DNA of 64,000 nucleotides from Lunularia cruciata (GCA_948567375.1 OX419762.1:57554841-57618840); one strand, 5' to 3'. Shown: positions 44,080 to 55,803, numbered from the stretch's first letter. Translations and numbers: made by a program. Notes: generated from the letters alone by a model not told the origin.

Positions 44080-44094
44080 TAGTCCAGGGGTAAA
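44080..44094 (+). promoter_or_regulatory. A2 polypurine tract
   Basis: TAGTCCAGGGGTAAA lies immediately before the 3' LTR; one G of the A1 run is changed to A. Confidence 0.6.
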
Positions 44095-44782
44095 TGTAGC
44101 ACCTATTTGTGCATGTGTGTGGTATTATGATATTTAGCTTGAATTACAAGTACTTGAGAGATATTATTTATATAGAGATAAAGAATGGTTCTATATTAGT
44201 CATGATTGGCTAAAGTTAGTCATAGCTAAGATATAAAGGACCTTACTTTAGAGGAAGTAGAAAAGATGAGTACCACTATTTTGGATTCTAGTGTGTTGAC
44301 TTGGTATGATTCTTAGATGTTTGGCTTTGAGGAAAGAGTTGAGAACTCTTGAGCCCGCAAGCCTTTTTGTTTTGGATTCTTCTATAGTCCAAGGATAGCC
44401 CATGTGAAGGAATCCTTGACTTAGCGGTTGCGTCAAGATAAGATCACGTGCTAGTGGAATATGCTCATGTGAATGGATATTCTTCTACTTTTTGACTTTA
44501 CTTGACTTTTAGTCTAGTAACTTGAGTTACTACAGTAATTAGTAACTTTGGTGCATAACTATTTCACAAGTATATAAACAAGGGTTGAGGAGGTACTCAT
44601 CATCCTTTCATTTGCAACTATCTCTCTCTCATTGAGTTTTCTTGTGAGCAATGTCTTGAGTCTTGGAGTGTTAGCCTTGGAGGAGTATGATGGAGTTGGG
44701 GTTCCTTGCCTTCTTATTCCATGGTGCGCTACCATAATAACCATCAGAGGTTCATCCTGAGTGAGAGACAGGCCAGCTCATA
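44095..44782 (+). repeat. A2 3' LTR
   Basis: 688 bp, TGTAGCACCT to GCTCATA, sharing the CATA end with the 5' LTR. It abuts the inverted A3 LTR at 44783, which makes a near-palindromic junction. Confidence 0.9.
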
Positions 44783-45427
44783 GTGCACCATGGACTCAGA
44801 AGGCAAGAATCCCAACTCTATCACACTCTTCCAAGGCTAAAACTTTAAGGCACCTCCAAGACTCAAGCATTGCTCCCTAGAGAACTCAATGTGAGAGATA
44901 GTTGCAAATGAATGGATGATGAGTACATCCTCACTCCTAGCTTATATACTTGTCAAAAATTTACACACCAGAGTTACTAATTACAAGAGTAACTCAAGTT
45001 AATAGGCTAAAATTTAAATAAAGTCTACAAATCTAAAGGAATATCCAAGCATAGGGGAAAAATCCCATGAGTAGATGATCTTATCCTCATCTACCAATTA
45101 AGTCAAGGACTCCTTTACATGGCCTTTCTTTAGAATATAGAAAAATCCACACCAACAAGGCTTGTGAGCCCAAGAGTTCTCAACTCTTTCCTCAAAGTCA
45201 AATAACTAGGAATAATACCAACTCAATACACTAAAGACAAAATAGTGATATTCACTCTTTTCCCTTCGTCTAGAATAGGGTCGCCTTTATCTTAGCTAAG
45301 AATAACTCTATCTCATCATGATTGATGTAGAAGCTTACCTAAACTCCATATAGATAATATTTCTCCACTACTTGCAATACCAAACTTGATATTCCTATAG
45401 AGTATACATGCACCAATGAGTGTTACA
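44783..45427 (-). repeat. A3 3' LTR, main part
   Basis: Inverted family A LTR from GTGCACCATGGACTC to GAGTGTTACA. It is strongly diverged from A1 and A2, consistent with an older element. Confidence 0.85.
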
Positions 45428-45946
45428 TTTGACTAAGATTTCACTTTGTTCTTGGAGTGAAGGTCCCTTTACCTTCTATTATACTACTTCAACTTATCAT
45501 GGATAATCTTATCAAAGTGTTTGCAATTCAAATCCTTGAGATATAGGTGTAATTTCCCCACACCTTTTCTACTATGAAAGGTCCAAAGTACTTAAGCAAG
45601 AACTTTTTTGCACCTTTTTGAATCAAATAAAATCAAATAACATTATCCAATCACATTCTATGAAAGGTTCCACCTTCTTCTTGCCTTGCCTCTTGTTGTA
45701 GCTTTCTTTTTGTTTCCTTTGGACTTGCTCTTCTCAAACCATAGCAACTGTTCTTGCCTCTTCTATTTCCAAGAGTTGCCTTCTTTCACTTCTTTGACTT
45801 CTTTGCATCACTTCCTTGTGCCATCTTCAATTTCTTATGAATTTTTTGGAAAGTAGGAAGATCAAAGTGAATAGGTAAATTAGACTCAATACCATATCAA
45901 AATGAAATGGAAAATACTTGGTAGATATCTTCATGGTGTCCTATAT
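45428..45946 (-). pseudogene. A3 pol C-terminus
   Basis: The minus strand matches the A1 region around 9240-9670: the polypurine-tract area (AAAGTGAAATCTTAGTC), an end like AGAAGGTAAAGGGACCTTCAC, CAAAAAGTTCTTGC, and AGGCAAGAAGAAGGTGG. These encode the charged stretch after the integrase core and the GPF region. The frame is lost. It ends at the E2 insertion (TSD TATAT) and A3 pol resumes at 53540. Confidence 0.75.
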
Positions 45947-46356
45947 TGCAACAATATGGAGTTTAGCGACGAAGTTAGTTGGGCTTACGAAGTAGAGAAT
46001 AAGACAAAATAGCCTAGAATACTCTAGAAGCATCTAAGAAACTTCTTGGGAAGCTTCCCAACTAGTTAACTTGCACCCTAAGCAGGTAGCTTTTAGAAGC
46101 TTCTAACTAGCTTAGTTTGCACGCCAAGTAGGCGGCTTCTAGAAGGAAGCTTCTTGAGAAGCTTCTTGGTTAACTTGGCTTGCACTCCAAGAAAGCGGCT
46201 CAAGGAAGCTTCTTGAGAAGCTTCTTGGGGTCTTGTATGCTACCTATAAATACCAAAGCCGAAGCTCATGCTAGGCATTTGGAGTTTTCCCTCATTCAAG
46301 TGTCCCAATGTGAGTTTCCATTCTGCTATTTCTCTCCTCAGTTTTGGTCTTTTATA
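45947..46356 (+). repeat. E2 5' LTR
   Basis: 410 bp, TGCAACAATATGG to CTTTTATA, each end one transition from the family consensus. It has a heat-shock-like site with one mismatch at 46017-46029. The PBS TGGTATCAGAGC is at 46358-46369. Confidence 0.92.
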
Positions 46357-46627
46357 TTGGTATCAGAGCAGGAATGGGATGGATGGAATTTATGGACCAC
46401 CAAATCCACTTCCGCCAAACCATTGGGACTTTCATGTCTAGATATTACCAAAGCATCGGTTCACACAATTCATCACCTTGCGCTTTGGGCAGGATTTTCT
46501 ACATATGATCACCCTATCAGAGGAACCCTTGATACTTCCAGTTGTAACTTATGGAGAACGGTGGACATGTTGTATCTATGTGTTAATCAACTAGATAAAT
46601 TGAGGGTAGTGGAATAGAGTAGTAGCA

Positions 46628-47525
46628 ATGGCAGCAATACCGGATGTTATCCTTGCAATGCAACAACAAATCGAGCATCTTACTCAATTGGTGGATGAAC
46701 GAGACCAACAACGACAAGAATAGATAGACAGAGTGCCAGTTCGAGATAGAGAAGATCGCATTTGATTTCTGAAACCCAAGGTGTTTGAAGGCAAAAATCT
46801 TCCAAGCACAATGGAGAATTTTGTGTTTGACTGTGAACGTTACTTTGAAGCCACCAATCTTCAAGACGAGCGGAAACAAATTCTCTTGGCTTCTAGCCAA
46901 TTGGATGGCATGGCAAAACTTTGGTGGCGATTCCGAGTAGAAAGAGCTGAACAAAAAATTGTTACACCAATTTTGACATGGGCAAAATTCAAAGATACAA
47001 TACTTGGTCGATTTCAAACTATAAATCCCACTTGAGCTGCACGAGATAAATTGGCGGAGTTGAGGCAGATTGGCTTAATAAGAAGCTACATCACACAATT
47101 TCAGAACATCATCATGCAAATTCCAAATATCCAAGAAGGTGAAGTTACTGGATCAATTTGTGCGAGGATTGAAGTCACGAACCAAATTGGAGGTGACCAT
47201 GCAGGAGCCACAAAATGTAGAAGAAGCCATGCAATTAGCTGAGCATTTTGATTCCTTGGTTGCAACAACTTGGTCTTGACCTCGACCTACACAAAGCCTA
47301 CTAGTACACTACGCATGAGTGGAAGAACCGGTACCAATGGAGATTGATGATATCCAAGAAAGACCACTTGGCACAGCAGATAGAGAAAGATTACGACAAA
47401 ATGGAGGTTGCTTTTATTGTAGCCAAGTTGGACATCACATTGTTGAATGTCCACTTAAGAATAGGCGACCTCAACAAGTTGCTCTGATGGAGTTTGTGGA
47501 GCAGAATGAGCAAGGAAACGAATAA
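46628..47525 (+). pseudogene. E2 gag
   Basis: It starts MAAIPDVILAMQQQIEHL. Capsid text runs from 46781 (MENFVFDCERYFEATNL, LASSQLDGMAKLWWRF, LTWAKFKDTILGRFQTIN) with a TGA near 47033, continuing ARDKLAELRQIGLIRSYI. After shifts, 47319-47525 gives EEPVPMEIDDIQERPLG and the knuckle CFYCSQVGHHIVEC with all four ligands. This is the best family E gag in the window. Stops at several CAA or CGA-derived codons make it non-functional. Confidence 0.88.
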
Positions 47526-47589
47526 TTCCAATAAGAGATTTCGAGCCACCTATTGGGAGCTTCATTAGTTCCAATGGGATTGAAGGCTT

Positions 47590-47920
47590 AACCTATGCAA
47601 GTTTGCTTCACTTGCAAGGTACAATATCTAATCGGGGTTGTAGGATTTTGGTTGATTTTGGAAGTTCACAGAATTGCATGTCTATGCAAGTAGCAAAGGA
47701 ATTAGGTATTCCTATCAAGCCAGTGTTTGGAAGTAGTTTGATGATGGCGGATGGTAGAAAATATTCTGCATTTCGCACCTCACATCCTGTTACCTTCAAG
47801 ATTGGGAATGAGTATTTGGAGTGTATGAGGTTTGTAGTGGCACCTCTACACTATGATATCATTCTGGGTCTACCTTGGCTTGAACGTCATAAGGTTCAAT
47901 TCGATTGGACCCAATGACAA
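47590..47920 (+). pseudogene. E2 protease
   Basis: The open stretch 47603-47917 holds ILVDFGSSQNCMSMQVAKELG and DIILGLPWLERHKVQFDW. The residue after the catalytic Asp is Phe (47657-47659), as in E1 and E3. It is followed by the three 60-bp repeats at 47999-48178. Confidence 0.85.
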
Positions 47921-47998
47921 ATTTGAGTACAACACCAAGGTAGAAATTTCTGATTAGGTTGTCTGGCACCTTTGAGTAAGACGCCTAAGAATAGTCAA

Positions 47999-48178
47999 TC
48001 CCAAGATGGGAAGTTTGTCGAGAAGGTAGCCATAGAGCAAATCTGGAAGAGATATGAGTCCCAATATGGGAAGTCTGCCAAGAAGGCAACCATGGAGCAA
48101 GCTTGGAAGAGAGATGAGTCCCTAGAAGTGAAGTTTGTTAATGAAGCGGCCATAGAGCAAGCTTTGGAGGAAGATAAG
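47999..48178 (+). repeat. Three 60-bp tandem repeats in the PR-RT linker of E2
   Basis: Units of 20 codons start at 47999, 48059 and 48119, matching E1 and E3 unit by unit. Confidence 0.85.
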
Positions 48179-48199
48179 TCTGAATTCACAGTGTGGATC

Positions 48200-49679
48200 A
48201 AGCTAATTGCACAAGAACAATTTGAGGAAGGCCAAGAGCCTCATCAAGCAATGGTTGACCCGATAGTTCAAGAGTTTGCAGATGTGCTTCCGGATGATTT
48301 GCCAAAGGGACTACCCTCCAATCAAGGTATGCCCTTCAAGATCAAGTTATTGCCAGGGAGTACTCCAATGAGTAGACCAATCTATCGGCTCTCACCAAAG
48401 GAGTTGGAGGAGTTGCAAACAACACTTACAGAGTTGTTGGAGAAGGATTTCATATGACATAGTACCTCTCCTTGGGGAGCACCGGTACTATTTGTTCCAA
48501 AGAAGGATGGAGGACTTTGTTTTTGTATTGATTACCGTGGACTCAATAAGCAAACCGTGAAGAATGCATATCCCTTGCCTCGGATCGATGACCTGCTTGA
48601 TCAACTAAGTGGAGCATGCTACTTTTCCAAGCTGGATCTTTTTAATGGCTATTGGCAAATTCCTATTGAAGGAGAGGACATGCAAAAGACTGCTTTTTGC
48701 ACAAGGTATGGACATTTTGAGTGGAGAGTTCTACCTTTCGGACTCACTAATGCTCTAGTAGTCTTCATGGATCAGATGCATCAGGTGTTGGAGGGACTAT
48801 TGGATTGGTCCGTGGTGGTGTTCTTAGATGATATTTTAATCTATAGCAGGATAGAGGCAAAACACGTGAACCATGTGCGAGAAGTCCTAAGACGACTACA
48901 ACAGTGAAAATTTTATTGCAAGAAGTCAAAGTGCGCTTTTTGGCAGAAGGAGGTTACCTTCTTGGGTCATAAGATCTCATCAGAGGGGGTCAAGATGGAA
49001 AAAGAGAAGATCAAGGCCATTATTGAGTGGCCTACCCCAAAAGATGCTACAGAAGTACGAGCATTCAATGGATTGGCCAATTTTTACCGACGGTTCATCC
49101 ACTATTATGCTCACGTGGCTGCACCATTGACTGACCTCTTGGGAAAGAACTTGAGCTTCCAATGGACCACAAAGCATTAAGAAGCATTCTAGAAGTTAAA
49201 GCATATGGTGTCTTCAAGACACATTCTTCAACCATATGATCCTCAACTACCTTGTGTGGTTGATTTTGATGCTTCTAACTTTGCAATTGGAGCTGTGTTG
49301 CAGCAAGAATTTCCAGATGGACTACATCCTATTGCCTTTGTGTCTTGCCTACTAAATATAGCTGAAAGAAATTACTCTGCTTGAGATCGGGAACAACTTG
49401 CAATGGTATATGCCACCAAGGTATGGAAGCATTATCTCTTGTGGAAACAAGTGATCATGCAAACTGATCACAAGCCATTGTTGCAGACCTTACACTTGGA
49501 GCATATGAAGAGTCGTCATCATTGATGGGAAGAGCAACTCCAATTGTTTGACATCAAACTTGAGTACAAACCAGGTTGGTTCCATGTCATCCCTGATGCT
49601 CTATCACAACGACCTGATTTGAAGGCTCTTCCTCTCATCACGGCGGCAATTACAATGGTGTCAATTGACCCTAAGCTCC
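48200..49679 (+). pseudogene. E2 reverse transcriptase and RNase H
   Basis: RT: DEGMP-like start, [65 protein letters not shown] and catalytic FLDDILIYS near 48830. Then FLGHKISSEGVKM and FNGLANFYRRFIHYY. RNase [20 protein letters not shown] near 49260, with later stops, and FHVIPDALSQRPD near 49610. About seven point stops interrupt an otherwise steady frame. It ends where F2 is inserted in ATTGACCCTAAGCTCC. Confidence 0.9.
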
Positions 49680-51593
49680 TGTGACAACCCGGCAAATATC
49701 ACTTTTGCGGTAATCGGGTAAGTAAAGTTTGTTCCCGCAGAGATACGAGTCAGAAATGTCCAAATACAAAGCAAAGTAACAATTTCATTTCTTCTTGAGT
49801 TCTTCTTTAGTCTCTCAGGTAGAAACCACATCCAGAAGAGAGTAACAAGCACTGACTCGCAGTCTTGTCACAAATTCACACTCCTTAATCACAACTCCAT
49901 CAAATCTTTCCAAACAATCTTGATTGTGATGATTCAGGCTCTCCCGAAAACGGCACTTCACTGCAAAACGACTTCGCCTCAAAATTGTGTTCCACCCTTC
50001 CACTGAAGGCACAACTTCCTCAATCGAAATTGCCTCACATCAACTTCGCACTGCACTCACAAATGCAAAATACTACCAACACTACAATTCCTCTCAGATC
50101 TGTCAAGGCATTGCTTCGATTGCACTTCATTCAGGATCAAACACACAGAACGAAGATCAAGGCTGTGGAATCCAACATCCAACAAGCACTCTGACTTGCA
50201 CTTCGAATTTCTCCAAACACTCACAAACACAATTACAAAGTTGATACTCGGAATCAAGCTCAAGCAACGAGCACTGCTTCACAGCACTTTGCTTTATCTA
50301 TTCTCAGAAATAATGAGCACTGAACAACATAATACTGCAAATGCCACTCTTAAATAGTGAAGCAAATCGACAGTTCTAACAACTATACCATTTCTACAAC
50401 AATTGTTCTAACCTGCAGATTCGAAATGACAATGCAACCTTTCATATCTGTCTATTCAAATCTCAAATCGGTTTCTACTCTGATCCGATGTCTACTTCTT
50501 CCTCGGCTTTCAACCCTGAACCCGAAGTAATCTTAATTTCTACTACATTTTCCTCGGGTTTCACATCTCCTACTTCCTCCACTAATTCTAACATTTCTCC
50601 TTCTTGATATGAAATTCCTATCATAGTTAAGCCTTCTTAATCTCTATCTCTCGACCCACTCTTCTCTAAAGTGTCAAATGTCAAATCCAAAGACACTTGC
50701 ACTCCTATATCTCTCTTACCTCGGGTCTAACTATTATCAATTCTTTTGCTAATTCTACTATATCCTCATCAAGAATTGTAATTGAAAGCATGGGTACACT
50801 ATCTACACCTTCAATTTGTAACCCATTTTCCCCTAATCATTCATGTTATTAACCCGAAGACACTTACTGTATGATCCTACACTTTGGGTTTATTCATTAC
50901 TGCTACTTCTCCTTCACTTTCTATCATATCTTCAATCAGAATTGAAATTGAAGTCATGGGTATCCTAACTATCTTCTTTCCATATTCTAACTTCCTCTGA
51001 TCCCTCTGGCAAAACTCCCAAAGTCACCTTCACTGCACTCCGAGGTCCGGCTACCTCTGATTTAGTCATCTTCATCTTGAGGCGAAGTCTTTAGACCCGA
51101 AGTCATGTGAACCCGAAATACGAAGTATGAAATCCGAAGTCACATTGACCCGAAGACACTTTGACCTGAAGTACATCTACTCCAGAAACTTCAAATGCTT
51201 GTAACTTCTTCTACAAACCTTTAAACTTTGCGATTTTGGTGGCAATGGAAAGCCTTGAACGAGACGTTTCAAACGAGATATAGCACGCTTGATTTGGACT
51301 TATGGTCATTAAGATATGGCCCCCTGCAAGAATCCTGACCTGCAACTTCTATTTCTCCTTCGGCGTCTGCCCTCCTTAACGTCTGCTCCGAGTTTTTCCC
51401 TCCTCTGACACGAAGTAAGCTTCTTTGGGTCTGATCCAAACCGAGCCATTCTTCCTCTTACATGAAATCGACTTCCTCGGGTTTGATCAAAACACAAGTT
51501 TGCACTCATTTCTTCTCTATTTGGTTTCAATTTGGTTTCAGCAAGGCATTTCTTCTTCTAAACTCGTCCAAAATGAAAAAGGTGGGTACCACA
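49680..51593 (-). repeat. F2: solo LTR of family F in E2 pol
   Basis: 1,914 bp, TGTGACAACCC to GGGTACCACA on plus. The perfect TSD is GCTCC at 49675-49679 and 51594-51598. E1 shows the empty site near 23465-23475 (CCTAAGGTCCATAATGAG). It contains the family U3 ORF in decayed form (about 50480-50840 on the minus strand). Confidence 0.93.
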
Positions 51594-51598
51594 GCTCC

Positions 51599-52895
51599 AT
51601 CATGAGTTTCAATCAGCCCTACAACAAGATCCATTCTTCCAAATGATACATGGTTGTTTGACAACATGCGACAAGGAGTACAATACCTTCTCCTTCAAGG
51701 AAGGCCTTTTATTCCATGCAGACCAGATCTATGTTACAACCAAAGGTGATCTTTGACTTGTGCGGCTTCTTGAAGGCGCACAAGATCTATTGGTAAATCA
51801 TGGGCTTCAATTTAATGATTTACCAATAGCTGGTCACATGGGAGTGGACAAGACCTTGGGCACCCTCCAACGCCAATGGTGGTGGCCCAACATGACACGA
51901 GATGTTCAAGACTTTGTTCAATCATGTGAGAGTTGCCAACGTAACAAGGCCAGCAACCAAAAGCCAAGTGGAATCCGTCAAACACTTGCCATTCCATCCG
52001 CTTGTTGGGAGCATGTGAGCTTGGATCTCATCACATCCTTACCAAAGACAAAACAAGGACACACAATAATTGTGGTGTTTGTGGATAAGCTTAGTAAGCA
52101 AATCCACTTGGCACTAACCTATGATACCATGGATGCTCCAATCTTAGCGCAAATCTACTTCAATAATGTCTTCAAGCATCATGGGATACCACATGTACTC
52201 ATCTCCAACCGTGATCCTCAATTTACCGGGAATTTTTGGCAAGCACTCTTCCAGATACTCGGCACCAAGCTTGCTTTGTCCATGGCCTATCATCCTCAAA
52301 CTGATGGACAAACCAAATGCGCAAATCATACATTGGAGGATATGTTGCGGGCCTTTGTCGATGTCCACTATACCAACTGGGATGAATGTCTTGCAGCTGC
52401 AGAATTTGCCTACAACAATTCCAAACAAGCAAGCACCGGATTTTCTCCCTTCTTTCTCAATTTTGGCCAAGATCCACTTGTTCCAGATTCTCTGCTTGCT
52501 CCCCCTCCCTCTCAGGTTCCTCATACTTCCACATTCTTGACCATTATATCCCAATCTCTCCAACAAGCCAAGTCTCACCTCCTTGTTGCTCAGAATCGCC
52601 AAAAAAAATATGTGGACCACCATCGTTGTGATCTCACCTTTGAAGTTGGTGATAAAGTCATGCTATCCTCTAGTAACCTCCCTCTCCCACTTGATACCCA
52701 AGATTGTAAACTTGCTCCTAATTAGATAGGACCCTTTGATATCACCCACATTGTCTATCTTGTTGCTTATCGACTTGCCTTGCCTTGTCACATGCATATC
52801 AATCCTGTCTTTCATGTTTCCAAGTTGAAACCCTTTGTTCCTAACCCCTCTTCCTTTTCCTCTTGAGTCCAACCTCCTCCTCTGCATGTCCCTAT
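51599..52895 (+). pseudogene. E2 integrase
   Basis: After a short stretch continuing E2 pol (TCATGAGTTTCAATCAG), 51760-52725 is open for 321 residues. HHCC finger: GHMGVDKTLG to CESCQRNKAS. Core: D in SLDLITSLP, D in SNRDPQF, and Lys (AAA, 52315-52317) in DGQTKCANHTLE where Glu is expected. GPF follows a TAG as IGPFDITHIV. A locally inverted duplication at 51757-51829 has scrambled the first His region of the finger. Apart from that this is the longest integrase frame of family E here. Confidence 0.9.
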
Positions 52896-53070
52896 CAATG
52901 ATCATGAGGAGTACAAAGTTGATCGTATCCTAGCACGTCGCCATATTCAATGAGGCCGTCGCCAACATACAGAGTACAAGGTCCTTTGGAAAGGGTATCC
53001 GCTTCATGATGCCACATGGGAATCTCTTTCCCACCTCCAAAATACACAGATGGCCATCAAGGAATTCGAA
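52896..53070 (+). pseudogene. E2 chromodomain
   Basis: EEYKVDRILARRHIQ, then a TGA, then TEYKVLWKGYPLHDATWESLSHL. It has the same chromodomain core as E1, with the aromatic residues kept. Confidence 0.88.
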
Positions 53071-53115
53071 GCTTCACTAGCAACGAGGATGTCACCAACT
53101 AGCAACGGGGGAATA

Positions 53116-53539
53116 TGTAACAATATGGAGTTTAGCGACAAAGTTAGTCGGGCTTACAAAGTAGAGAATAAGACAAAATAGCCTAGAATATTCTAGAAGC
53201 ATCTAAGAAACTTCTTGGGAAGCTTCCCAGCTAGTTAACTTGCACCCTAAGCAGGTAGCTTCTAAAAGGAAGCTTCTAGAAGCTTCTAACTAGCTTAGCT
53301 TACACGCCAAGTAGGCGGCTTCTAGAAGGAAGCTTCTTGAGAAGCTTCTTGGTTAACTTGGCTTGCACTCCAAGACAGCGGCTCAAGGAAGCTTCTTGAG
53401 AAGCTTCTTGGAGTCTTGTATGCTACCTATAAATACCAAAGCCAAAGCTCATGCTAGGCATTTGGCGTTTTCCCTCATTCAAGTGTCCCAATGTGAGTTT
53501 CCATTCTCCTATTTCTCTCCTTGATTTTGGTCTTTTACA
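53116..53539 (+). repeat. E2 3' LTR
   Basis: 424 bp, TGTAACAATATGG to TCTTTTACA. It is 14 bp longer than the 5' LTR because of extra AAGCTTCTAG units. A perfect heat-shock-like motif GAATATTCTAGAA lies at 53186-53198. Confidence 0.93.
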
Positions 53540-54055
53540 TATATTCCTACAAAATTGCATGAATCTCTTATCCTAAGGATATTTTGCCCTTTCTATTTTT
53601 TTCATCTTTGGTCCACATCATGCACAAGGTGTAATCTGTTCTCTTTGCCAAGCCATTGGAGCTTTAATTATAAGAGATAGTTTGTCTATTTGTGATAGAG
53701 AAATGTCATTGCATGCATGTGGTGATACTTCCTATAAACTCTCCTCTTCTTTCAGAAACCAACTCCAAAGGGCATCAAGACCTAGTGATGATGCATTCAT
53801 AAAGAAATCTACCAACTTCATCTTCATTTGTGTCTCTAAATGGTTGAGCTTCAATCCACTTGGTAAGGTAATCAATAACTATCACAATGTGCCAATTATT
53901 CTTTGGGGTTCTATTAAGAGTACCTACAAAGCCAATTCAAAAGATCCTAGTAATGGAATTGATCTAAGAGGTTGAGTAGAGGTAGACTTTTGAGCAAAAT
54001 CTTGACAAAAATTACAAGTTTTGTAATAATCAAGAGAATTTTTAAAAATTCTACC
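53540..54055 (-). pseudogene. A3 pol: integrase core fragment
   Basis: The minus strand reads, with stops, the family A integrase: DYYKTC region, STSTQPLRSIPLLGSF, NRTPKNNWHIVIVIDYLTKW, NEDEVGRFLYECIITRS, PLELVSERRGEF and SSNGLAKRTDYTLCMM. The second catalytic Asp reads Glu and the Glu of LAERTN reads Lys, so it was dead. It continues the A3 pol cut by E2. It stops at about 54055, where family E leader sequence (E4) begins, so the rest of A3 is lost. Confidence 0.8.
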
Positions 54056-54160
54056 AAACTACCTAAATGAAATTATATAAGTTAACATATAGATGTAACA
54101 CATCCATTGCTCTTTGTAAGTTATAATCAAAAGGATCAATAGTTATTGGATAAGGTGATC
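54056..54160 (-). pseudogene. E4 leader fragment (family E), left of the A4 insertion
   Basis: The minus strand matches the E1/E2 leader from GATCACC through TGATACTTCCAGTTGTAACTTATGG-like text to TTGAGGGTAG-like text. It continues across A4 at 63473. The junction with A3 at about 54055 has no LTR and marks a deletion or recombination. Confidence 0.7.
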
Positions 54161-54327
54161 TATGAGCCGGCTTGTCAATCACTCAAGATGAACCGCTGAT
54201 GGCTATTATGGTAGCGTACCATGGACTAAGAAGGCAAGGAACCCCAACTCCATCATACTCCTCCAAGGTTAACACTCCAAGACTCAAGACATTGCTCACA
54301 AGGGAACTCAATGAGATGAAAGTTGGA
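54161..54327 (-). repeat. A4 3' LTR fragment
   Basis: About 167 bp of inverted family A LTR, from TATGAGCCGGCTTG to AACTCAATGAGATG, ending abruptly at the E3 junction. Confidence 0.8.
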
Positions 54328-54447
54328 TGTGGTTGTATCTATGGACTTCTGGTTGTTACTTATGGAGAAAGGTGGACGTATTGTATCTATGTGTTAATTA
54401 ATTAGATAAATTGGGAATAGTAGGATAGAGTAGTAGCTATAGCGGCA

Positions 54448-55365
54448 ATACCGGACGTTATCCTTGCAATGCAGCAACAAATTGAGCACCTTATTCAAAT
54501 TGGAAAGTTGGATGAACAAGACCAACAACAATGAGAACATATAGAGAGACTGCTAGCCCAAGATGGAGAAGATCGTATTTGATTTCCAAAACCCAAGGTG
54601 TTTGAAGCCAAGAATCTTCCGGGCATAGTGGATAATTTTGTGTTTGATTGCGAACATTACTTCAAAGCCACCAATCTTCAAGATGAACAGAAATAGATTC
54701 TCTTGACTTCTAGCTAACTAGATGGTATGGCAAAACTTAGGTGGCAATTTCGAGTGTAGCAAGTTGAACGACAAATTGTTGCACCAATCTTGACATGGAT
54801 AGAATTCAATGATGCAATATTTGGTCAATTTCAAACTATAAATGCCACCCAAGCCGCACGAGATAAATTGGCAAAGTTGAAGCAAATTGGCTCCGGAAGA
54901 AGTTACATCACACAATTTCAGAACATCATCATGCAAATTCCAGATATACAAAAAAGGAGAAGTTTTGGATTGATTTGTGCAGGGATTGAAGTCACAAACT
55001 AAATTGGAGGTGACCATGCAAGAACCACAAAACGTAGAAGAAGCCATGCACTTGGCTGAGTGCTTTGATTCCTTAGTTGCGACAACTTGGTCTTGACCTC
55101 AACTTACACCAAGCTTACCAGTACAATATGCACGGGTGGAAGAACCAACACCAATGGAGATTGATGTTATCCAACGGAGGCCACTTGGTGCAACAGATAG
55201 AGAAAGATTGTGACAAAATAGAGGTTGTTTTTATTGTTGCCAAGTTGGACATCACATTGCTGAATGCCCACTTAGGAATAGGTGACCACGACAAGTTGCC
55301 TAGATGGAGTTTGTGGAACCGAATGATCAAGGAAACAAAGAATCCTAGTAGGAGATTTTGAGCCG
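54448..55365 (+). pseudogene. E3 gag
   Basis: Readable pieces: VKVFEAKNLPGIVDNFVFD-like text near 54600, LTWIEFNDAIFGQFQTINAT (54790-55002) and ARDKLAKLKQIGSGRSYI. The knuckle region near 55220 is in a shifted frame. Many stops. Same order as E1 and E2. Confidence 0.78.
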
Positions 55366-55429
55366 CCTACTAGGAGCTTGATTAGTTCCATTGGGATTGA
55401 AGGCTCAACCTATGCAAGTTTGCTTCACT

Positions 55430-55745
55430 TGCAACGTACAATATCTAATCGGGGTTGTAGGATTTTGGCTGATTTTGGAAGTTCAAAGAATTGCATGTCT
55501 ATGCAAGTAGCAAAGGAATTTGGTATTCTTATCAAGCTAGTTTGATGATGGCGGATGGTAGAAAGGGTTCTGCATTTTGCACCTCACATCCTGTTAGCTT
55601 CAAGATTGGGAAGAAGTATTTGGAGTGTATAAGAATTGTAGTGGCACCTCTACACTATGATATCATTTTGGGTCTACCTTGGCTTGAATGTCATAAGGTT
55701 CAATTCGATTGGACCCGATGCCAAATTCAAGTACAACACCAAGGT
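55430..55745 (+). pseudogene. E3 protease
   Basis: The readable active site is ILADFGSSKNCMSMQVAKEF, with Phe after the Asp (55474-55476). The frame shifts soon after, and 55491-55844 continues with MMADGRKGSAFCTSHPV and DIILGLPWLECHKVQFDW. Confidence 0.8.
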
Positions 55746-55803
55746 AGGAATTTCTCATTAGGTTGTCTGGCACCTTTGAGTAAGACACCTAAGAATAGTC
55801 AAT

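Larger units (their letters stand above)
35516..44782 (+). mobile_element. A2: complete family A retrotransposon nested in the A3 LTR
   Basis: LTRs at 35516-36208 and 44095-44782, both ending CTCATA. The TSD is GTGT (35512-35515) and GTGC (44783-44786), one transition. Gross length is 9,267 bp; removing the nested family C LTR (36244-36976) and family A solo LTR (43381-44063) with one TSD copy each leaves about 7.84 kb, close to A1 at 7.82 kb. It is more decayed than A1. Confidence 0.93.
45947..53539 (+). mobile_element. E2: family E chromovirus nested in A3 pol, carrying F2
   Basis: LTRs at 45947-46356 and 53116-53539. The perfect TSD is TATAT at 45942-45946 and 53540-53544. Without F2 it is about 5.67 kb, like E1. 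It keeps more of the frame than E1 but has many single stops. F2 is inserted between the RNase H and integrase coding parts. Confidence 0.94.

Noticed and set aside
54061-54160. This segment as a continuation of A3 pol
   Set aside because: First read as the family A RNase H-integrase spacer, but it matches the family E leader much better and joins 63473 across A4 at GATC.
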